DNA of 64,000 nt from Paenibacillus sp. FSL R10-2734 (GTDB taxonomy: Bacteria; Bacillota; Bacilli; Paenibacillales; Paenibacillaceae): positions 5,642,001-5,706,000 of the forward strand of contig NZ_CP150170.1 of NCBI RefSeq assembly GCF_037963865.1, given 5' to 3'. A program made the translations under genes and the position numbers. Numbering within the stretch: the stretch's first letter is position 1; every line of letters begins with the position of its first letter. The notes under the pieces are model-generated. The model had not been told where the DNA came from. It ran no database searches and saw nothing but the letters and a program-made list of their open reading frames with translations. This document shows positions 25,759-33,701 of the stretch, piece by piece.

Positions 25759-25860
25759 GAGCGCAGTTTATAACTCCTCCACTAGACTCTCCCCCGGGCT
25801 ATTATGGATTACAGAATGACTTTCAAACTGAATCCTTGGATCCGCGATATGTATTACATT

Positions 25861-25945
25861 AAAAAGAGTAAAGTGACCTATCGGTCGCTATACTCTTTTT
25901 GTTCTGCTCTCAGAATACCCGCCTCTGATCACCCATTATCAACAT
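25861..25945 (-). terminator. Terminator of the YjbR-MATE operon, duplicated from the cotJ operon end
   Basis: Minus-strand stem AAAAAGAGTA..GCGACC/GGTCAC..TACTCTTTTT lies right after the MATE gene. The 35 bp before it still encode a vestige, GDQRRVF-stop, of the CotJC tail RNQKRVF-stop. Terminator and tail together align with 30208-30290. Confidence 0.8.
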
Positions 25946-25947
25946 TT

Positions 25948-27327
25948 TCATAATACTCCAGCTTTATCAGAGCTATCTTTAAAAAGCTTCTTTATAGTTA
26001 GTCCAAATAATACACAGCAAGTTAGTGCCGCACAAAAATCAGCAATGGGTTCAGCAATAATAACTGCATCTGTTTTCGGGCTAATAAACGTTGGGAGCAA
26101 GAGTACCAATGGAATTAGCAAGATAATCTTACGTAAGATTGCGATAAAAATAGAAACTCGAGCTTGGCCCAAAGCAATAAATACCTGTTGAAAAGCTAAT
26201 TGAATACCAAAAATACAAGTGCCAAGGAAAAATATCTTCATTAATCTAGCTGTCAGAGCCACAAGCTCAGGATTATTGGTAAAAATGTTAATAGGAAGCT
26301 CTGGTATAAAGATCGCTATGCTCCACATCGACAATCCAAAAGCAGCGCAAAGAATACTACAATATATAATTGTGGATTTTACACGAGCAAAATCGCGAGC
26401 TCCATAATTATAACTTATAATAGGTTGTGCCCCTTGAGCAAAACTAGATATTAGCGTCCCAAAAATTTGCATCAGTGTTCCCATAATCCCCATGGCAGCC
26501 ACGTACATGTCGCCTCCAAATTTAGCTAGCGACGTGTTAAATACGATTTGGATTAAGCTTTCGGTTGAATTCATAATGAATGGCGAAAGTCCCAATGCTA
26601 GTATACTAGCGGCTTCCTTAGGTTTAATGCGAATGTTGGATAGACGCAAGCGCAGATGAGCACGTTTAGAGGTTAAGAACCCCACTACCCAAATGGCCGA
26701 AATAAATTGTGCAATAACAGTAGCCAACGCTGCACCCTTAATTCCCATATTCATCTCAAAAATAAAGATGGCGTCAAGGATGATATTCACAACCGCACCA
26801 ATGCATACCGAGAGCATGGCTGTTTTGGCATATCCTTGTGCTGCAATGAAGGGATTCAATCCCAAAGAAATGAGCACCGCCACAGTTCCAAATAGGTATA
26901 TGCCTAAAAAATCGTTAGCGAGTGGCAATGTCTGGTCGCTTGCTCCGAATAGCGTCAAGAATGGAGACTTAAAGATAAGAAACAAAGTTGTTAGTATTAC
27001 AGATGCCATTAGCAGCATAGAAAAACAACTTCCTAGTAATTCTTCTGCTTTCTTATGTTCACCTTCACCCATTTTTATGGAGGCTAAGGGGGCTCCGCCA
27101 GCTCCGATTAGAGCCGCAAATGCTGAAATCAACATTATGATCGGAAAAGATATCCCTATAGCAGATAAGGCTAGCGTTCCCCCCTCCTCCATTCTTCCAA
27201 GGAACATCCGATCAACAACACTGTACATGGCATTGATCAACTGAGCTACGACGGCAGGAATAGCCAACAAGAAAATCAGCTTAGGAATACTTTGCTTGGC
27301 AAAACGATCCTTCATTTGAGTATTCAT
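25948..27327 (-). CDS. MATE family efflux transporter
   Basis: A 459-residue membrane protein with twelve predicted helices, exporting cationic drugs or metabolites in exchange for Na+ or H+. It has typical MATE landmarks: an N-terminal PKLIFLLAIPAVVAQLINAMYSVVDRMFLG, GAGGAPLASIKMGEGEHKKAEEL, and the second-half equivalent FAQGAQPIISYNYGARD. It resembles the VmrA/MepA branch. Its ATG immediately follows the YjbR stop codon, so the two are coupled. The substrate is not deducible. Confidence 0.93.
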   Translation of the reverse strand: MNTQMKDRFAKQSIPKLIFLLAIPAVVAQLINAMYSVVDRMFLGRMEEGGTLALSAIGISFPIIMLISAFAALIGAGGAPLASIKMGEGEHKKAEELLGSCFSMLLMASVILTTLFLIFKSPFLTLFGASDQTLPLANDFLGIYLFGTVAVLISLGLNPFIAAQGYAKTAMLSVCIGAVVNIILDAIFIFEMNMGIKGAALATVIAQFISAIWVVGFLTSKRAHLRLRLSNIRIKPKEAASILALGLSPFIMNSTESLIQIVFNTSLAKFGGDMYVAAMGIMGTLMQIFGTLISSFAQGAQPIISYNYGARDFARVKSTIIYCSILCAAFGLSMWSIAIFIPELPINIFTNNPELVALTARLMKIFFLGTCIFGIQLAFQQVFIALGQARVSIFIAILRKIILLIPLVLLLPTFISPKTDAVIIAEPIADFCAALTCCVLFGLTIKKLFKDSSDKAGVL

Positions 27328-27687
27328 TTAGTTCACTTCCGCTATAGATTCTCGGAGGCTTTTAGGAAGCTTTTTGACAACCATATCGTAAGAATGGTCA
27401 ATCATATCAAAGAGATCCCACTCTGGTAAGGAACCATCGATCATGATTGAATTCCAGTGCTTTTTGTTCATATGATATCCTGGTCGAACGCTCTCATGCT
27501 GCTCTCTTAGGTTTTCCGCAATGACCGGGTCACATTTTAGGTTTAAGCGAACAGCCATCCCTGCTTCCTCAAAAATAAGTGCGAACATTTTATCAGCAAC
27601 TTTGATGACCAATGGGGCTGGGCCAAATGGATGCTCCTGAGTCGCTCCTTTCTTTTGCATACAGTATTCAATGATAGTATTCTTCAA
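27328..27687 (-). CDS. MmcQ/YjbR family protein
   Basis: A 119-residue protein with the CyaY-like double-wing fold of the MmcQ/YjbR group. Marks are IIEYCMQKKGATQEHPFGPAPLVIKV near the N-terminus and YHMNKKHWNSIMIDGSLP in the middle. The family includes DNA-binding-like proteins of uncertain role. A TTG at 27687 with AAGGGGAG at 8 nt gives the usual family length; an in-frame upstream ATG would add 18 unlike residues. It precedes and abuts the MATE gene. Confidence 0.85.
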   Translation of the reverse strand: MKNTIIEYCMQKKGATQEHPFGPAPLVIKVADKMFALIFEEAGMAVRLNLKCDPVIAENLREQHESVRPGYHMNKKHWNSIMIDGSLPEWDLFDMIDHSYDMVVKKLPKSLRESIAEVN

Positions 27688-27762
27688 AACAGTCTCTCCC
27701 CTTCGCTGATCAACAATCTGATCATTTCTGCCATTAAGCACATTTGTTAATTATATCATTTT

Positions 27763-27865
27763 GTTCGCCGTACAGGCATTAGCATTGCGATGATTTATCC
27801 TAAGGTTATCCTAATGGGAGTGGGTATCGGATGATATGTGCTGCAGCAGCGAATAAAGCCATTTC
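27763..27865 (+). pseudogene. Decayed fragment of the MFS transporter gene
   Basis: Bases 27763-27809 match 23395-23441 of the intact MFS gene at about 40 of 47 positions (both contain GCATTGCGATGATTTATCCT or a near match). A later piece, CTAATGGGAGTGGGTATCGG, resembles the segment near 23508-23530. Frames are broken and internal sequence is missing. A terminator follows at 27888-27917, as it follows the intact gene. Confidence 0.6.
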
Positions 27866-27887
27866 TCCTTAGTTGATTATACGCTGA

Positions 27888-27917
27888 AGAGGCCTTCGAT
27901 AAATCGGAGGCCTTTTT
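27888..27917 (+). terminator. Terminator beyond the MFS fragment
   Basis: Stem AGGCCTTCGA/TCGGAGGCCT with loop TAAA and a T run. No intact plus-strand gene ends here, so it is a leftover of the decayed transporter gene. It lies just before the LysE gene. Confidence 0.8.
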
Positions 27918-27919
27918 GG

Positions 27920-28621
27920 TTGTCCTACAAATTGTTTCTTTTGAATAGGCTAGTACTACACACAAACATTAGAGAGAAGGGGAATGCTATCAATACTTTT
28001 ATTGGATATATTTTTCTTGGTCTTTCGCTATCCGCACCTATTGGTCCCATTAATGCTGCTCAACTGGACAAAGGAATTCGGAAGGGCTTCTGGCATGCTT
28101 GGGTGGTGGGGCTTGGAGCTATAAGTGCAGATATCATTTTCATGTTACTAGTTTACTTTGGGGTAATCCATCTGCTCGAATCCCCTTTTATTAAAGCATT
28201 CTTGTGGTTGTTTGGTTTCTTTGTGCTGGTGTATACGGGCATAGAGAGCATTAAAAATGCTGGTGTGATTTCAGAAACCGGTATGAGAAGCAGTGATTCA
28301 TCCTTAACTAAGTCTTATTGGTCCGGTTTACTGATGTCTCTATTCAATCCGCTTTCCATATTATTTTGGCTAGGGATATACGGGTCCATTTTGGCCAAAG
28401 CGGCCATGGAGTATCCAATGCAGCAGTTGTTGATTTATAGCGGAGCTATTGTACTCGGAATTTTAATCTGGGATGTCTCTATGGCAGCCGCTTCAAGCAT
28501 GTTCCGTAAAGTCCTGACAACCCGTGTTTTAAAATCGATCTCCGTGCTATCAGGCCTTTCGCTTGTTGGTTTTGGGCTTTATTTTGGTATACAAGCGGCT
28601 CGGCTATTGTTTTTTCATTAA
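27920..28621 (+). CDS. LysE family amino-acid exporter
   Basis: A membrane protein of up to 233 residues with six predicted spans; the LysE/RhtB family exports amino acids or analogues. The signature is near the start: IGYIFLGLSLSAPIGPINA, and the second half has GLLMSLFNPLSILFWLGIYG. The open frame begins TTG at 27920, inside the terminator T run, which is implausible. A ribosome-like AAGGGG lies before an in-frame ATC at 27989, where the first span begins, so initiation may use that unusual codon. It is convergent with the permease gene, overlapping 4 bp at the stops. Confidence 0.88.
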   Translation: MSYKLFLLNRLVLHTNIREKGNAINTFIGYIFLGLSLSAPIGPINAAQLDKGIRKGFWHAWVVGLGAISADIIFMLLVYFGVIHLLESPFIKAFLWLFGFFVLVYTGIESIKNAGVISETGMRSSDSSLTKSYWSGLLMSLFNPLSILFWLGIYGSILAKAAMEYPMQQLLIYSGAIVLGILIWDVSMAAASSMFRKVLTTRVLKSISVLSGLSLVGFGLYFGIQAARLLFFH

Positions 28622-30057
28622 GTTTTGTTTTTTTTCGGTTGAATGATTTTTATCGGATCCTTTGAGTAATCTATTATTCCCTGAATGTCTAACAATAGAT
28701 TTCCTTTACTCGGTTCCTTATCCGTATCCATGGTACGTTTCTTTCGAACACGTGTCACGATCCAATCACAAACAGCGATCAGAGTGACAAGCATCAGACT
28801 AATATATAACCCTGGGCGGCTGAGTGAATGAAAAAGAGTACCTGTGACCGCGAGCCCAATGAGTAGCAATCCTAGCCAACGTTTAACCGTGCTAAATCGA
28901 CTTCCTTTTAACAGCTTTCCAGATGACAGCAGGATAAACGACCAATTATACAGCAGCATTAAGCCGGCAGCAGTAGTGATATATTCATAAACTTTTCCTG
29001 GCAACAGTAGAGACATCACCACAGCCGCCGTAATCCCTACGGTGATTAAAGAAAGGGCATAAAAAGGATATTTATCCTTCCACTTCCGAGAAAATAACTT
29101 CGGCGCGTCTCCCTCTTGAGCCAAGGTAATCATCATTGAAGTTACAGCGTAGAGTGACGCAGTCATTGTAGAGAAGCCAGCGACAATCAGCACTCCGTTA
29201 AATAGATGAGGCACGAAAGCCAAGTGATCGCTACTTAGTGCCAGAACAAATGGACTTTCTTTCGAGTTAAACGCACTAAAGGGCACCATGATTACAGCTA
29301 GACCAATAGACAGGATGTATACAATAACCAAGGCGATCAGCATAACCTTTCCTGCCTTTGGTGCATCCTCTGGCTTTTGAAGTCTACTCGACATAATTCC
29401 GAGCACCTCAATCCCTCCGTATGCATAAAAAGCGAACAGAAAGGCAGACCACAGCCCCAGACCTCCTTTAGGAAACAGCGAAGAGTAGTTTAATGGAACC
29501 TTCGGTGTATACTTCCCTCCGTCTATCCAACCAACCAATAGAGCAGCCGCAATGATTAAGAACATGAGAATAGCAGCTATTTTTATTACAGCCAACACAT
29601 TCTCAACTCGGTCAAAACCCTTATTCCCAAAAAAGACGATGACAAGTCCCAATAAAGCAAACCCAGCAGCAAATATCCACATAGGCACCGCTGGGAACCA
29701 AAAGCGCGAAAAAATAGATAATGCAGTTAGTTGACTACCCATAATTAACAATTCCGAGAACCAGTAAACCCAACCACTGCAGAAACCCGCCCAGCTGCCA
29801 AACGCTTTTTTTGCATAGGAACGAAAAGATCCTTGCTCTGGTTGTTCTACTGTCATACGTGAAAGCGCATCAAATACAATATACGTTCCAATAGCAGCCA
29901 AGATATAAGCGAATAGTACTGCAGGCCCGCCGATAGAAATTGCTAAGCCTGAACCTAAGAAATACCCGGTTCCAATTGTACCTGCAACGCCTAATAAGCT
30001 TAACTGCCACCATTTCAATTTCTTTTCATTTTTTGAATTACCAGAAGCTTGGTTCAA
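28618..30057 (-). CDS. APC family amino-acid permease
   Basis: A 479-residue membrane protein with about twelve helices and a 45-residue hydrophilic C-terminal tail. The substrate-binding glycines sit in helix 1 (GVAGTIGTGYFLGSGLAISIGGPAVLFAY), and LFAFYAYGGIEVLGI marks helix 6 of the family. The protein resembles the amino-acid transporter (AAT) branch found in Bacilli (GabP/RocE type). The tail ends in a Lys-rich stretch. Transport direction is probably uptake. It sits between LysE (convergent) and the cotJ operon, with no shared transcription. Confidence 0.92.
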   Translation of the reverse strand: MNQASGNSKNEKKLKWWQLSLLGVAGTIGTGYFLGSGLAISIGGPAVLFAYILAAIGTYIVFDALSRMTVEQPEQGSFRSYAKKAFGSWAGFCSGWVYWFSELLIMGSQLTALSIFSRFWFPAVPMWIFAAGFALLGLVIVFFGNKGFDRVENVLAVIKIAAILMFLIIAAALLVGWIDGGKYTPKVPLNYSSLFPKGGLGLWSAFLFAFYAYGGIEVLGIMSSRLQKPEDAPKAGKVMLIALVIVYILSIGLAVIMVPFSAFNSKESPFVLALSSDHLAFVPHLFNGVLIVAGFSTMTASLYAVTSMMITLAQEGDAPKLFSRKWKDKYPFYALSLITVGITAAVVMSLLLPGKVYEYITTAAGLMLLYNWSFILLSSGKLLKGSRFSTVKRWLGLLLIGLAVTGTLFHSLSRPGLYISLMLVTLIAVCDWIVTRVRKKRTMDTDKEPSKGNLLLDIQGIIDYSKDPIKIIQPKKNKT

Positions 30058-30207
30058 AGAATTCAGTCCTTTTTTAAAGAAGATATAAGGTCACCTTCTG
30101 GATTTTACTCATACTCCAATAGGCTGTCCCTATACTCTTAACTACATGCGGACTTTTTTATTCTATATTAGCTGTCAACAGCACCACGATCTCATACAGT
30201 ATAAATT

Positions 30208-30249
30208 AAAAAAGAGTAAAGTGACCTATCGGTCGCTTTACTCTTTTTT
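30208..30249 (-). terminator. Terminator of the cotJ operon
   Basis: Minus-strand stem AAAAGAGTAAAGCGACC/GGTCACTTTACTCTTTT with loop GATA and a T run, 10 bp past the cotJC stop. A near copy lies at 25861-25900. Confidence 0.9.
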
Positions 30250-30257
30250 AGTATCTC

Positions 30258-30827
30258 TCAGAACACCCGCTTCTGATTCCGATCATCAATAATAATCTGC
30301 ACCGCTTCTTTAAAGCGAATCGCATGGATAATCTCCCGCTCCCGCAGGAACTTAAGACTATCCTGCAGATCCACATCATCCGTCATATCAATCAGCCACT
30401 GGTATGTAGCCCGAGCCTTTTCTTCCGCCGCAATATCCTCATACAAATCTGCTAGCGGATCACCTTTAGCTTGAATATACGCTGCTGTAAAAGGGACACC
30501 CGCAGAGTTCGAATAGAATAACGCATGATCATGCTGCGCAAAATGCGGGCCTAACCCAGCTTCCTCTAATTCGCATACAGAAGCGTCCTTTGTCAGCTTG
30601 TAGATCATCGTGGCAATCATTTCGAGGTGGGCGAATTCTTCTGTAGAAATATCATTCAAAACGCCAATCACTTTATCCGGAATCGTGTATCTTTGATTCA
30701 TATAGCGCAGGGCTGCGGCGAGCTCACCATCAGCGCCTCCATATTGCTCACTTAAATAACGCGCCATCCGGATATCACATTTACCGACCCGTACCGGATA
30801 TTGCAGCTTCTTCTCATAGATCCACAT
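30258..30827 (-). CDS. cotJC: Spore coat protein CotJC (manganese-catalase fold)
   Basis: A 189-residue inner spore-coat protein of the Mn-catalase family. The ferritin-like four-helix bundle carries metal-site residues in STEEFAHLEMIATMIYKL and DIAAEEKARATYQWLIDMTDD. Length and sequence fit CotJC closely (opening WIYEKKLQYPVRVGKCD). It is the last gene of the cotJA-JB-JC operon, 49 bp after cotJB, and is made in the mother cell during sporulation in known relatives. A catalase activity is possible but unproven for this copy. Confidence 0.95.
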   Translation of the reverse strand: MWIYEKKLQYPVRVGKCDIRMARYLSEQYGGADGELAAALRYMNQRYTIPDKVIGVLNDISTEEFAHLEMIATMIYKLTKDASVCELEEAGLGPHFAQHDHALFYSNSAGVPFTAAYIQAKGDPLADLYEDIAAEEKARATYQWLIDMTDDVDLQDSLKFLREREIIHAIRFKEAVQIIIDDRNQKRVF

Positions 30828-30876
30828 TCGGGAACTTCCCTCCTCTAGAAACTTAGTTCCTTACAGTACATCCTTC

Positions 30877-31143
30877 TTACACCTGCCAAGGCCAAGGCGT
30901 CTGATTCCATTCCCACGGACATTTAGAATAAGCGCGGCCAAAATTCTGCAGCGGACCGTATAATTCCTGAAATTGATTCGCAAGCATGGTACGTTCATAA
31001 GTCAGCTGATTAAATTGTTCAATACTTCTTAAATCATCAGGATGAGTGTTCAGATACAAGTTTAACTCCACCAATGCAAAATCAAGAGTCTGCAGCTGCT
31101 CAAGCATTTCATAATAGCGTTGATCGCAAGGATTTGCTTCCAT
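30877..31143 (-). CDS. cotJB: Spore coat protein CotJB
   Basis: An 88-residue small coat protein. The CotJB core YYEMLEQLQTLDFALVELNLYLNTHPDD is intact, followed by a helical part (YERTMLANQFQELYGPL) and a Trp/Pro-rich tail (CPWEWNQTPWPWQV) typical of the family. It starts 3 bp after the cotJA stop, so the two are translationally linked. It is believed to assemble with CotJA and CotJC in the coat. Confidence 0.95.
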   Translation of the reverse strand: MEANPCDQRYYEMLEQLQTLDFALVELNLYLNTHPDDLRSIEQFNQLTYERTMLANQFQELYGPLQNFGRAYSKCPWEWNQTPWPWQV

Positions 31144-31146
31144 AGT

Positions 31147-31365
31147 CTACTTTCCTCCTCCTTTGCACTTGGACTCATACGGACTGAACAGTGCTGGCCA
31201 GAGCGTGCCGTGCCTCAAAGCTTCTTGTAAACTAAACTGCGGAAGATCCGGGGGCTGAAAGTTGATGAACTGATTCGGTGGAACTACATAGGTCTTGAAC
31301 GGCACCGGGGGGCAAGGATCGAACGGGCCCCTAAACGGGGTGTAACTTCGTAGCTGTGATTCCAT
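31147..31365 (-). CDS. cotJA: Spore coat associated protein CotJA
   Basis: A 72-residue Pro-rich protein. Family marks are PFRGPFDPCPPVPFKTYVVPPNQFINFQPPDLPQF and LRHGTLWPALFSPYESK, with a Lys/Gly end. An excellent AAAGGAGG site precedes the ATG. It is the first gene of the cotJ operon; the mother-cell sigma-E promoter expected upstream could not be assigned with confidence. Confidence 0.95.
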   Translation of the reverse strand: MESQLRSYTPFRGPFDPCPPVPFKTYVVPPNQFINFQPPDLPQFSLQEALRHGTLWPALFSPYESKCKGGGK

Positions 31366-31496
31366 TTTTCGTACCTCCTTTGTTCCTGTTCCTTCTTTAT
31401 TACTCCCTTAGCTAACTTATGACAGCAGGACACATTATAAAACGTTAATTATAAAAAAAGCACTTGAGCAAGATTTTTCATGCAATTGCACGACAA

Positions 31497-31532
31497 ATAA
31501 GCTGCCTTCGGAAAAGTACCCGAAACAGCTTA
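31497..31532 (-). terminator. Terminator of the envelope five-gene operon
   Basis: Minus-strand stem AAGCTG.TTCGGG/CCGAA..CAGCTT with an AT-rich tail, 36 bp past the AI-2E-type permease stop. The T run is short, so efficiency is uncertain. Confidence 0.55.
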
Positions 31533-31567
31533 TAACTTGGATCTTATTTAGTATTAAGATCAAGACT

Positions 31568-32584
31568 TCACTTTTTTGATGAATCTTCGTGGGTAATCTC
31601 AAGGATATCCAACATAAATACAAAGATGGGAATGCCAAGAATAAGTCCCCAGACACCTATATAATGCTCAGAAAACAACAACACGATGAAGGTGTAGAAC
31701 ATCGGCAAATTCATTTTTGTGGACATCAACTTGGGATTCAAGAAATATCCTTCGACAAAATGCAACACCGCAATGATCGCCAGCACATAAGTGACTGTTG
31801 TCAGACCGCCGATGTTGTAGCCGATGATTAAAAGCGGAATAAGCGAAATCAAAAAACCAACCACTGGAATGAGACTGAACAGAAAAATCAAGATCGACAG
31901 GGCAAATAAATATGGGAAGTTAAGCAGCCCCAAGCCAATAACAGTAAGACAGGTGTTGAACAAGGCAATGAGAATTTGAGCTTCAATTACTTTCCCAAAG
32001 GAAACGATGAATTTTCGGCTGAAATACTCCAGATCTATATAAAACCAGGCAATCCTGCTCTCTCTCATTCTAGAAGTGAAACTGACAACCCGGTTCTTCT
32101 CCAGAATAAACACAAAACTTAGAATGGTTGATACAACGAAAGTCGCCCCCCAGTTGCTAACCTTCAACACATAATCAATGCCTCTTTTGATGTAGGACTG
32201 ATAGTTAAGGTCCCTGAGCATATCATACAAATACAATGTAATCTTGTTCTGCGGGAGATCATCTGCTTTTAGATTGGTAAGGAAGATGGTTAGTTGCTTA
32301 ATCTGTTCCAATACCTTAGGAAGATATTTAGCAAGGGCCAGTACAATCACTGCGATTAAAGCGAGGTATAAAATAACAATAATCACCTTACTGTTAACCT
32401 TCATAAATTTACCAATTCGTTTACTAAGTAATGTCTGAAAGCTATTCATGACAAAAGCAATCAAAAACGTCAGCAACACTAGATTAAGCATCCCTCGAAT
32501 ACTGTACAGCAGCAACCCGATAAGTGCGAGAATAAAAAAGCGTTTGGTGGTTATATTCGCGTAGAATCGCTTGAATACATTCAT
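31568..32584 (-). CDS. AI-2E family transporter (PerM/YtvI-like permease)
   Basis: A 338-residue membrane protein of the AI-2 exporter superfamily with about eight spans: paired helices at 15-85, a soluble segment (about 85-145), then a cluster of helices ending in IGVWGLILGIPIFVFMLDI. YFLNPKLMSTKMNLPMFYTFIVLL matches the conserved core. Relatives move quorum signals or ions (Na+/H+ antiport in some Bacilli); the cargo here is unknown. It is the last gene of a run with a two-component system, pssA and a DedA gene. Confidence 0.9.
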   Translation of the reverse strand: MNVFKRFYANITTKRFFILALIGLLLYSIRGMLNLVLLTFLIAFVMNSFQTLLSKRIGKFMKVNSKVIIVILYLALIAVIVLALAKYLPKVLEQIKQLTIFLTNLKADDLPQNKITLYLYDMLRDLNYQSYIKRGIDYVLKVSNWGATFVVSTILSFVFILEKNRVVSFTSRMRESRIAWFYIDLEYFSRKFIVSFGKVIEAQILIALFNTCLTVIGLGLLNFPYLFALSILIFLFSLIPVVGFLISLIPLLIIGYNIGGLTTVTYVLAIIAVLHFVEGYFLNPKLMSTKMNLPMFYTFIVLLFSEHYIGVWGLILGIPIFVFMLDILEITHEDSSKK

Positions 32585-32632
32585 TGATCTTGCTCCATTC
32601 GATTGCGATTAATAATGCTGATCATCCATTGG

Positions 32633-33127
32633 CTATAAAAAGGAAAACTTAGCCCCCACAAAAAAGCCGATGGAAACAAAAAGGAGAGACCAGGTTAGCG
32701 CTCCTGCAGTCGTTATGAGTATATATTTTTTGAAAGACATAGCACTGATTCCAGAGATATAGCTTGATACATGCCTCAGACCAGGAATAAAATACGCAAT
32801 GAAAATGGCCCAGTTGCCGAACCGTAAAAACCATTTTTTCATACTGGCAAAACGCTTGGGTGTAAGGCCAACCCACTTGCCGAATTTTTCTACCACAGGT
32901 TGCCCTAGTCTTAAACCAATGGTATAGCTGATAAGCATTCCTGTGATAGATCCCATGAAACAAACCAATACCGAAAGTGAAAAGTCCAAAACCATAACCG
33001 AGGATAAATAACCTACAAACAGCATTAATACCTCATCAGGTACAGGAAGTCCGATAATCCCAAGTGCCATAAGGGCAAATATGGCTAAATATCCGTACTG
33101 CGAAATGATTTCAATAATCCAAGGCAT
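32633..33127 (-). CDS. DedA family membrane protein
   Basis: A 164-residue DedA/SNARE-associated protein with re-entrant helices. The conserved segments are ALGIIGLPVPDEVLMLFVGYLSS, GSITGMLISYTIGLRLGQPVVEKFG and WAIFIAYFIPGLRHVSSYISG, including the functional Arg of the F.RF.PG(L/V)R motif. DedA proteins flip undecaprenyl phosphate or phospholipids. In B. subtilis a DedA gene (ybfM/petA) lies next to pssA and affects phosphatidylethanolamine distribution. Here the gene follows pssA by 7 bp, so a similar lipid role is a fair inference. Confidence 0.92.
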   Translation of the reverse strand: MPWIIEIISQYGYLAIFALMALGIIGLPVPDEVLMLFVGYLSSVMVLDFSLSVLVCFMGSITGMLISYTIGLRLGQPVVEKFGKWVGLTPKRFASMKKWFLRFGNWAIFIAYFIPGLRHVSSYISGISAMSFKKYILITTAGALTWSLLFVSIGFFVGAKFSFL

Positions 33128-33134
33128 GGGTGTA

Positions 33135-33659
33135 TCACTTCCTGTTGAAGGATTTTTTAAGGGACGGAAATGGGATTCGACTGACCATCATTACGGACAA
33201 CAATGCCATTAATACGATGATCAGTTCTGGTTTCATGCGTTCATCTAGTAAAGAAATCATCGAAAGAATGACTCCAGCAGCAGTAATGGGCATCCCCACG
33301 AACCCTTTGGAAGGCGCCGACATATTAAATCTGGCCAAACGAAGTGCGCCACAGATCAAAAAGAAAACCGAAGCTGCAGGTCCAATCCAGTGAGCATCTT
33401 CTAACCTATACAACAAGATAAGGAAGGTTGGCGCTAAACCAAATGATATAATATCCGCCAATGAGTCTAATTGTTTACCGAATTCACTGGTACATTGCAG
33501 TATCCTTGCCAGTAATCCATCGAATACATCGCATATTGCCGCGAGCAATATCATTAATAAAGCCAAGCTATATCGTTCTTGAATCGTGAAATACAAGGAT
33601 AGTGATCCTAGTCCCAAATTTCCGAGTGTGCACATGGAAGGCAACCAGTTCAATTTCAT
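33135..33659 (-). CDS. pssA: CDP-diacylglycerol-serine O-phosphatidyltransferase-like enzyme
   Basis: A 174-residue membrane CDP-alcohol phosphotransferase. The full active-site motif DGxxAR-x8-Gx3Dx3D is present in FDGLLAR through FGKQLDSLADIISFG. SLYFTIQERYSLALLMILLAAICDVF precedes it and several helices follow, as in Gram-positive PssA, which makes phosphatidylserine from CDP-diacylglycerol and serine. No psd (decarboxylase) gene is adjacent. It is in an operon with a two-component system upstream and DedA downstream. Confidence 0.88.
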   Translation of the reverse strand: MKLNWLPSMCTLGNLGLGSLSLYFTIQERYSLALLMILLAAICDVFDGLLARILQCTSEFGKQLDSLADIISFGLAPTFLILLYRLEDAHWIGPAASVFFLICGALRLARFNMSAPSKGFVGMPITAAGVILSMISLLDERMKPELIIVLMALLSVMMVSRIPFPSLKKSFNRK

Positions 33660-33701
33660 ACAATTTCACCCCTTTCATAGCAGTATTTCTGTTGATCCGG
33701 T

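Noticed and set aside
30058..30207. Possible riboswitch or T-box leader of the amino-acid permease
   Set aside because: The upstream DNA is short and AT-rich; no T-box, specifier loop or conserved aptamer motif was seen.
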